DNA from: Guillardia theta CCMP2712 | Lineage: Eukaryota; Cryptophyceae; Pyrenomonadales; Geminigeraceae | Assembly: GCF_000315625.1 (NCBI RefSeq) | Contig: NW_005434672.1 | Span: forward strand, 608,470-672,469 | Reading direction: 5' to 3' | Length of the DNA: 64,000 bases | Shown here: positions 56,501 to 64,000 of the stretch, piece after piece | Layout of the letters: each line of letters opens with the position of its first letter | Numbering within the stretch: the first letter of the stretch is position 1 | The notes under the pieces: model-generated | What the model was told of the DNA's origin: nothing | The model's database searches: none | What the model saw: only the letters and a program-made list of their open reading frames with translations | Translations under genes and position numbers: made by a program

Positions 56501-59500
56501 CCCTCCGGGTCCGCCAGGTCTCGGTAGAGTTGCCCGATGCGATGGTGGAAGGAGAGGGCAATGCCGGAAGGGAAGAAGCGTGAGAGGCAGACGTCGATCA
56601 CCTGCCGCGAGGAGATTCTCAACAGAGGAACGTGAAGCTTGCGCGACCCTCCCGGCAGCAGCAGGGGCTCTAGATAGTCGCGCAGTGCCATCCACTTGCC
56701 CCAGATCATAAGGGAGGAGGAGGGAGAAGACTGAGAGGAGGAGGAGGAGGAGGGGGAAGGCGACGAGGCAGCAGCTGCCAGCTGCCAGCTGCTTTCATTG
56801 GCAAACGGCGTGTCGCTCAAGAGCTGCCGCAGCTCCATCACCTGCTGGGGTTCAGCTCATAGGTAGCAGACGCATGTCAACTCACCGTCAAGTTGCCATT
56901 GCGAGCGGAGAGGACAAACCCAACAGCCTCCTTGACGACCTGCACACCACAGCGCGAGCAAGCTCGGTTGAGCATGAGATGAGCGAGCTGGTCGATGCTG
57001 GGAGGGAGCGCGGCGATGACAGCGCCGGCACGAAACTTCTCTTCCTTGGCCAGCATGTCAAGCAAGTAGGAGGAGCAGAGACGAAGGTAGTCGGGCGAGA
57101 CGGAGGCGTGCTTAGAAGCGAGGGACGAGGCCTCGTCCATGTCCAGCGAGAGGCGGCGGGAGAAGAGCCCCCTCAAGATCGTCTTCCTCTCGATCATCGT
57201 CAGGGGAGGCACCAGGAGGGCATCTGAGTCGGACACGAAGCCCTGGCTGAGGAGGAGGTTGTAAGCCTCGCTGCCTGAGCAGCAGGCGACTACGACTTTC
57301 ATCTTAGGAGGGAGAACACGAGGGAGCCAATCGAGATCGGCTTCCCCGAGGATCAGATCCATCCCATCGACAACAAGAATCAAGTCCCTCCTCTCTTGCC
57401 ATTGAATGTACCTCCTCCACTTCTCCAGCTGCTTGTTGCGACTGCTGTTCCATTGCTCCAGCTCGCTCCGCTCTGAGCTCGCGATTCTGCGCGAGAAGAC
57501 AGTGGAGGGAGGAGAGACCTGCTTGCCCGTCTCTGCCGTCAGTCGGTTCACCAGCCAGAAAGGAAACTTAGCGACGGACTCGGAGAGCATAGCGGAGGGA
57601 TAGATCGCGACAACATCCACCCCCAGCATGTCCGCGCCCTCCTGCTTCAGCTCGCGAGTTCGTTCTTTCAGACGTGATTCGAGGGCGCAGAGGATGGAAG
57701 ACTTGCCGCATCCCTTGTCGCCATGCAGCAGAAACGAAGTTCGCGCCTTCTCTGCAAGGCAGTAGCTCTCTAGCCTGCTCAGCACCTCCGTCCGACCCAC
57801 GAGGGAGGCCTTGAGCGAGTCACTGAAGCCCAGCAGCATGTCAGCAGCGACGGCTACGGGATGAGCAGCATCGCTGTCGGCCTCCCCCTCGCTGTCCAGC
57901 AGCTTCAGCATCTCGATGTTTGTCAGCAGGTCGAGCGTGACTCTGCTCGAGAACTTCTCCAGCCCTGAGAGGAGGATGCGCTTGCTCGAGTCAACGCCCT
58001 GGAAGGTGGCAGGGTAGTGCATGAAGACGGAAGAGGCGCTCCTCGCTATCTCTTCCTTGAGGCTCCGAAGTTTCGCTGCCTCCTCCCGATCCTCTGTGTT
58101 ATGTCGCTGCCACAGCGAGAGCTTGGGCTTGAGAGCAGGAGACGGCTTCACGCGCTCCTCTCCTCTCCTGCTCCTGGAGATGGGAGCGGAGGAGGACAAG
58201 AGCTTCATGCGGACCAGCAGGTTGGCCGGCGGGTTGTCAGGAAAGTCCAGGTTGACGTTCTTCCACCTCCCGGGGATCAGCGAGTCCACCCGCACCTCCG
58301 CCCTCCCCAGCTGGATGGCGACGAGCTGGGGGTCGACGGGGTCATCCTCCACCAGCCGATCCTCGAGGAAGGAGCTGAGAACGAGCGGGGCGGGCGGCTC
58401 GAGCAGAGCCTTCCTCTCGCGGAGGAAGAGTGCGACGGAGACGCTGCTGCTACTCGAGGGCGAGCCCTCCAGCTGAAACTCCTCCTCGAACTTCCAGAGG
58501 CCTCCCACGAAACCTCTCTCCAGCTCCCCCTGGTTGGCAACCACAGTAGACGAGTGCGAGCTGGAGTCCAGTTCGAACCTGACAAAAATGTCGAGGTTCG
58601 AAGTCCACTCTCCTGCCTCAACTCTGCCTCCAGCTATCTCTCTCCCTTCCTCCTCCTCCTCCTCCTCCTTGTTCCCTTCCGCCTCCTCCTCCTCGGGCTG
58701 CTCCAGCTTCGGCCACTGCCTTCCATTTCTCTCGAGAAACTCTTTGGTTGTGCTCACTTGCTGCGAGTCGATAAGTAGCATGTCCAACAGGTCGAGCACA
58801 ACTGCTGCCGCTTCCTCCTCGACCCTGTGCGACCTCATCGACCGAACCAGGTTGGCGAACTCTTCACTTGACATGGCAGAGCCGGCGCTGAAGGGAAGGA
58901 GACTGAGAGGAGGAGGAGAAGGAGGAGGAGGAGGAGGAGGCTGAGCTGACGGCTGCGCCTTCTCCTCCAGCAGAGCATGAGCAAGAGGGTCATGCAGAGG
59001 CTCACGAGTGATCTCAACTCCCGTCTCTTCCTCCGTGTTGGAGACCTCTTCAGCTCCGAATTTCGATCCTGAGATGTGTTCTCCCTCATCCTCATCCTCA
59101 TCCTCATCCTCATCGTCATCGTCATCGTCATCGTCATCATCCTCATCGTCGTCGTCGTCGTCTTCTTCTTCCTTGTCCTCTGCCTTTGTTTTCTGGCTAT
59201 CCACAGATTTTCGTTTGCCTTTCATCTTCCTCCTCAGCGACGCCTGCGCATTCTCTTGTTTCTTTCTGGGCGAGTCTCGCGGGCCTTCGAACAACTTCAT
59301 CCCGAGTTTTTTCAGGAAGCGAGAGGTGGGAAACAACCCCTTCTTCTTCTTCTTCTTCTTCTTCTCACCTTCACCATCCATTCGCTTTGACTTGCTTACG
59401 GGAGCAGGTGCAGACGATTTCTCCCCTTCTTTCTCCTCCTCCTCCTCTTCCTCCTCCTCTTGCTCCTCCTCGGTAGACTCCGACACCTCAGACGCCTCCT

Positions 59501-62500
59501 CCTCCCCTAGGATGATGTTGACCAGGTCGCTTCCCTCTACCAGCTGCACCATCACTGCCTCGCCCTTTGACGTTGGAACCTCCCCGCTAGTCAAACTTCC
59601 CACTTTAGCCGCAGCCTCCAGCTCAAGGAGTCGCTTCTCAAAATCCCTGCGCTCCTCCTCCTTCACCTCCTTGTCGTCCTCCCGGCACAGGCGGACGAAC
59701 TCAGAGGAGGAGCGCAACACCGCGGGGTCCCGCACGTAGAAGCTCGCGTGCCGCCAGCCTCTCCCTCCCTCCCAGTGGAATGCGAAGAGGATCTCCAGGT
59801 GCGCGATCGACAAGTTTGCGGGGACCTCCCGCAGCCATTCCAGCTGGGGGGTCAGCAGGGATTCGTGCAGGCGGTAAGGAGAGGAGGGAACCCAGCCGTA
59901 GCGCTCGCCGAGGAGGCCGATGAAGAGAGGCATGCAGCGAGCGATCTCGGCAAAGAGCTCGCGGAGGAGGGTGAAAGGAAATGGGCCAGGCGTCATGCCG
60001 ACGCGACAGTCAACGGGGACAAGCGAGACTCTGCGAGGAAGGAGCAGCTGCTGGAGGAAAGGGAAGGTCTGCTGGGCAAGCAGGTCGAGCTCAGGGAGCA
60101 TGTCATGCGCGTCGGCAGAGATGTAGACATGGAGAGACCTGAACGTCTCCTCAAGCTGAACCCCCTGACGACACTCAAGCGGAAACAAGTCAGCTTGAAG
60201 ATGATTCCGAAAGATGCCGACGGAAAGACCTCTCCCCATCCTCGTTCTCCTCCTTCCCTTCCTCGCCGCCTGTTTCGTCTTGCTCGCCTTGCCTTTTTCC
60301 CTCTCCCCCTGCTCCTCCTCCATCACCTGCTCCTCTTCCTCCTCCTCCTGCAAGAACGTCTTCTGAAAGAAATCGGCGATTTCGATGTGCTTCAGTCGTT
60401 CGCTCTGCGACTGGTTCTTGAGCTTCCAGGCGAACTCATGGTCCCATCGCTTCCTCATCAGCATCTCGTTCTGGTGCTCGTGGCTCGACAGTTTGCTCTC
60501 CGACATCAACTTCATCTCCTCCGGCTTGTGCAGCATGAAGCAACTCGCCTCTGCCTTCTTCACTGTCTGGAACGAGGGCTCGTGAAACAAGAGGCCACAT
60601 ACCGCACACCGCACAGGCGGCTCGACCACGAGGAATCTTCTGCCGCATTCCGCGCAGCACCCGCGGTAGTTGAGCTCCTTCTTCCTCCTCGACTCCCTCG
60701 CGATGACAAACTCTCGCTGCTTCCTCCTCTCGTCGTACTTCTCTCTCCGCGCCATCTCCTCCTCCTTCAGCCTGTCGAGGGTCGACTTGGACCCCGTAGC
60801 CTCTCGTTGCAACTCCTGGGAGGAGTCAGTGATGAAGCACTTCAGCTCCACGCCGGACGAGTCGAGCGACAACTTTCGAACTTCCCGCCACCCGCGTCTT
60901 CCCTCCTCCTCGGTGTCTCCTCCCGTCAAGACCTCGTGTGCTCGCACCACGAGAGTTTTTGCCTCCTCCGGGGTCAGCAGAGGGTCGACCAATCGCTTCC
61001 CCTCCATGTAAGTGGCGCTGCGTCTCTTGTCAGCCTCTGCTGCGGCCGCTGCCTTCTTGTCATGGAAGCAGACCTCTACCAGCAGCTCTCCTCGCTTGCT
61101 TGGCACCTCCTGCTCGCGATCGAAGCTGTCGAGAAGAGGAAGAAGGAACTTTGACCGCTGCTGAAGGTTCACGTCGCCGAGGTAGAGCGAGCAGCACCCG
61201 ACAAAGACATCCGAGTAGCCTGACGAGCAGGAGAAGAGCTCCAAGTCGACAGGGCCAGGAGGAGGGAAGTTGCATCGGAAGAGGAGCAGGCAGTCGAAGG
61301 TCGCGTCTGAGGAGGCTGTGACCACGTTGGTCTTGTGAGTGGTGGGCCCTAAGGTGGCAGTCACGAACAAGCTGAGAGAGCGGGAAGGAAGCAGCTCTTG
61401 TCTCGTCATCTTGGCCTGCACAATCTTGAGCTCCAGAGTGCCGCTCGGGCTCTCGTTCATGGACTTAGAGAAGATGCCGTAGGAGAGGAGAACCTCTCCC
61501 TTCCACTCGGGATGTTGCGGATGAACAAGCTGGTGCCAGCTCCTCGAGTAAGCCTCCACCCTCACCTGCGCCAGGTCAACCACAAACCCTCCCATGCCGT
61601 CGTCCCTCCAGCTCATGTCGTGATCATAGCACTCGACCACAACCTGCGAGTCAACGTCGTTGGCGGCAGCAGCGAAGACGAGCGTCTGGTTCCACCGCGG
61701 CTGCAGGCACTGGTACACCACGCAAGTCTTCTTAGCCACGTCCCCGTACTTGACAAGCAGGTAAGGGTCGCTGGTGCCGTTCCTGTCCAGGGCCGGCAGC
61801 CCTCGAGCTTCGATGGCGCGAATCTGCAGGACAAGGTCACCGTCAGACAGACGTAAAGCCGAGCGTAACCTCAAGGTAGCTGTCTCCCACTCCCGTTTCC
61901 TTCTTCCTCTTCAAGAGCAGCGACACTCGAACGTGTATACTTGTCTTGTTCCTCTCAGTCTTGTTTTCAAGCTCCACTTCGACAGCTTGCTGCGAGCCGA
62001 CCTCCAAGTTTTGCATTGAGTAGGAAGCGCTTGCAATCAGCGTTTCCTGCGCTAGTCTCAAAGGACGATCTCACATCAACGTGAGCACCTGACAGCTGTC
62101 GTCCACGTGTCGGAGGGAGAACATAAGAGTCGTGTCTTTGCTCCACGACATCACGTCGAACTCCAACGTCTGATTCCACACGGGCTGATCGGTCTGGATC
62201 TTGAGACGAGTCTTCTTCTCCTTGTCTCCCAACGCGACCGCCAAGAGAAGGTCTGGCTTTCTTCCCTCGTACGTCCTGAAGGTGACCCCAGCTGCATCCG
62301 AGCAGGTCACCAGGAGTTTCTGATCAGCAGAAGAAGACTGAGACTTTGGGATCAACGTCATGCGCAACGTCAACCCTGGATGCCCCTCCTCCCTGGGCTC
62401 GTCTTCCTCCTCCTGTTTGGCGTTGGGAGGGAAGATCCTGTAGGTGTGTCTCGGAAGCTCCGAGGCATAACTAAGGTTCTTCAGGTGAATGTCCCTTGAC

Positions 62501-63395
62501 CCCAAGATCGTTCGGTTCTCGTCGTCATTCAAACAGAGCACATGCAGACAGTTGTCAAGCAGGTCATTGCTGTCGATCTCGAGCTCCAAGCTCTGTTGCC
62601 ATATCGGGAATTGAGTTTTCTGACATGTAGAGTATGTCAAACTCTTTCCCATGAACTCAACCTGTCAAATGCTCTCAAACCCTCCCAGCACCTCAGCAGA
62701 GTCACCTGCACCAACGGGTCGCACAGGCCGTTGACAGTGACTGAGGGCAAGAATTCTCCTGATTCCAGCAAGATCCTCAAGATAGAATCGCAAGCATCGT
62801 CTTTGTTCGTTCGCCAAAGCAGGCCTATCCGGATCACTCCGCCACCATCAAGCTTGAGCTCACGCATGCACTCATCCAAGTCTAGGTTGAGCTTGTCGCT
62901 CTCGCCTCGCTTGCTCTCTTCGTAAGCATCAGGATCCCAGCACTCCCCGTGCAGATCGACGGCAGCCTTGCCTAAGAAGACATGCTCTCTATCTTCATTC
63001 CAATCAAAGCACTCCAAGATTAAAGTGGTTCCTGCCACGAAGGAATAGATTCCTTGGCGCTTTCCTCTCCTCGTCATTTGTCCACTTGCTAGTTCTGCTC
63101 GCACAGGTAGAAACAGCGACTCGTCCCATCGGGGAGTCAATGTTTTCTTGCGAACTGACGACTTCCTGATCTCCGCTTGCCCGTCAAGACGCACTAGGAC
63201 GTATGGATCTGACAGCCCGTTGTCGTCTGCAGACGGAAGGGAGCTTCCTTCATAAACTTTGACCTCTAGCCAGCTACCCACATGATCAAGCTTGATCGCA
63301 CTGCTCTTCAGTCCCAGAGCTCGCAGTATCCCTCTCCTCGGGAGGTAGTTCGGTACTCTTTCTTTCCGGCCAGAGACAGAGATGGCGCCGCCCAT
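53524..63395 (-). CDS. giant C2 / DUF4062 / NACHT / WD40 protein
   Basis: Twelve exons (62706-63395, 62089-62661, 61870-62046, 56886-61823, 56144-56841, 55927-56101, 55530-55878, 55271-55491, 54301-55179, 53829-54069, 53736-53776, 53524-53682) give 3046 residues. The start MGGAISVSGRK is a candidate N-myristoylation site. At least four C2 domains follow (VKVYEGSSLPSADDNGLSDP; NGLCDPLVQV; KTRLKIQTDQPVWNQTLEF; ARGLPALDRNGTSDPYLLVK), which usually bind membranes with calcium. A Cys-pair motif near residues 866-892 (CCAECGRR ... RCAVCGLLFHEP) looks zinc-binding. DUF4062 lies near 1044-1121 (YISADAHDM ... LLGERYGWVP). An acidic run near 1364-1395 follows, then the NACHT P-loop GDKGCGKSS near 1846 and Walker B LILVVDGMDLI. 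The C-terminal third is WD40 repeats (GHRGSVNCLAWSPLSDRIVS ASDDCSLLVW). This resembles NWD1/NPHP3/TEP1-type STAND ATPases. Inference: a membrane-linked signalling switch. Confidence 0.85.
54096..54284 (+). repeat. 9 bp minisatellite (ATGGGAGGG)n inside an intron
   Basis: About 21 copies of atgggaggg, some atgagaggg, fill the 231 bp intron between WD40 exons 54301-55179 and 53829-54069. Because the unit is a multiple of three, all frames stay open on both strands, so the intron reads as if it were coding (Ser-His-Pro on the coding strand). Confidence 0.95.
59084..59169 (-). repeat. Asp/Glu codon repeat in the NACHT gene
   Basis: A tract of gatgac/gacgac/gaggat codons (minus strand) encodes about 28 consecutive acidic residues in the linker between DUF4062 and the NACHT domain. 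Nearby shorter Glu and Lys tracts flank it. Repeat-length variation is likely. Confidence 0.85.
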
Positions 63396-63654
63396 ATCGA
63401 TATTATGCTTCTCCTCTCCCTTCTCTCCTTCCTCTCCCTTCTCTGCCTCCTCTGCCTCCTCTCCCTCCTCTCCCTCTCTTCACTAGCTCACCCGCATTGT
63501 TCTGGGCCTGATCGCCTTCATGGGACTGATGTTGTTTCCATTCTTTATTTGACTGAAAAAGAAGGACAAACCGAAGCAAACAAAGGAGGGGGAGGATAGA
63601 GCCAACAAATTTTCCAGTGATTGTCGTTTGACCTTTTTTTTTGGGGTTCAGAGC
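63396..63654. promoter_or_regulatory. divergent promoter region
   Basis: The 259 bp between the start codons of the NACHT-WD40 gene (minus) and the PH-like gene (plus) must hold both promoters. A CTC-rich tract (63412-63482) lies upstream of the minus-strand gene and a T-run (63632-63644) upstream of the plus-strand gene. Confidence 0.4.
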
Positions 63655-64000
63655 ATGGCGGAGAGCGCAAGCGAAGGTTACACCCCTGACTTGACGCCCC
63701 CCAGCTCGAGTCGCAGCAGAGGTAGAGCAGGAGGCAGAGGGTGTCAAGGTGCCTCTGAGGTGATGTCTGTGCTCCAGCGGCAGCAGAGAGCGTGAGGAAC
63801 GAAGGCTTCCTCGAGATCCGCGTCAGCAATGGAGAATGGCTGCCGTGCTACGTGGTGCTGGACGATCAGCTGAGGTTGCTGCGACCTGGGACGAGCGACC
63901 AACTGACGAGCAGCAGGGCGTACAACGACGACAGAGACTTCAGGGAGGGCAGGCAGGAGCTGCTGGTTGTCGACCCTGAGAGAGCCCGAGTGGAAGCGCG
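63655..64000 (+). CDS. PH-domain-like protein (5' part only)
   Basis: Exons 63655-63721 and 63787 onward, running off the window. The start MAESASEGYTPDLTPPSSSR is followed, after a 65 bp intron, by ESVRNEGFLEIRVSNGEWLP then CYVVLDDQLRLLRPGTSD. This is the N-terminal pattern of a pleckstrin-homology domain (G.L.......W...Y.VL....L). PH domains bind phosphoinositides or proteins. The rest is outside the window, so the full identity is unknown. Confidence 0.6.

Noticed and set aside
59008-61321. Plus-strand open frames antisense to the NACHT gene, up to 468 codons
   Set aside because: They mirror the codon bias of the minus-strand gene, consist of Ser or Leu runs and contain no domain.
1-64000. 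CRISPR array, insertion sequence or operon structure
   Set aside because: Tandem repeats here have no unique spacers of constant length, no transposase or terminal repeats are visible, and genes are intron-rich and individually spaced, so the DNA is eukaryotic nuclear.
1-64000. tRNA, rRNA or snRNA genes
   Set aside because: No stretch with a recognisable A/B box and cloverleaf or a conserved rRNA core was seen by eye; a covariance-model scan would be needed to exclude small RNAs.

Overview
The window is nuclear DNA of a eukaryotic microalga, most likely a red-plastid lineage such as a cryptophyte (Guillardia-like); this is inference. The evidence is dense spliceosomal introns (mostly 38-85 bp, GT-AG) that restore conserved domains when removed, algal or plant-type families (RWP-RK, HHL1-like, DUF3727-like, HisB), and one protein with a signal peptide followed by an SAF motif, as in bipartite targeting to a complex red plastid. 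Exon models were built by hand from reading-frame continuity; wherever boundaries are listed the spliced length is a multiple of three.

Layout. 1-4290 (-): a long modular gene entering from the left, U-box / PDZ / BTB / BACK. 5573-10085 (-): a full-length PDR-type ABCG transporter. 11477-12060 (+): a small single-pass membrane protein. 12335-13646 (-): a transcription factor with two RWP-RK domains. 15387-16099 (+): an HHL1-like plastid protein. 16177-19780 (-): a coiled-coil / MORN / beta-helix protein. 20213-21355 (+): a tandem PLAC8 protein. 21716-23144 (-): a mitochondrial PDK/BCKDK-type kinase. 23813-25255 (-): a CW zinc finger plus HARE-HTH chromatin protein. 25256-27911 is a large intergenic block with G-rich degenerate repeats.

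27912-31383 (+): a second beta-helix protein ending in a mind-bomb-like repeat. 31437-34424 (-): a type II membrane protein with a collagen-like stalk and three PA14 domains. 35847-38202 (+): a coiled-coil protein with a signal peptide and a CaaL-like end. 38353-39236 (-): a DUF3727-like protein. 39919-41740 (+): a CDK7/CDKD-like kinase in 12 exons. 41940-42904 (-): HisB. 43210-46057 (+): a PDZ protein with a C-terminal membrane anchor. 46198-47901 (+): an ataxin-10-like protein. 48097-49432 (-): a small PB1 protein. 50610-52777 (-): an MDP-1-like HAD protein that has lost its catalytic residues. 53524-63395 (-): a giant C2 / DUF4062 / NACHT / WD40 protein of about 3046 residues in 12 exons. 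63655-64000 (+): the start of a PH-like protein.

The genes do not form operons; they are independent nuclear units, often convergent with under 100 bp between stop codons (16099/16177, 31383/31437). Several encode membrane, surface or scaffold modules (ABCG, PLAC8, PA14-collagen, PDZ, C2, NACHT-WD40), but no shared pathway is demonstrated. The best candidates for undescribed biology are the U-box/PDZ/BTB fusion, the catalytically degenerate MDP-1 protein, the C2-rich NACHT-WD40 giant, the PA14-collagen protein and the two unusual beta-helix proteins.
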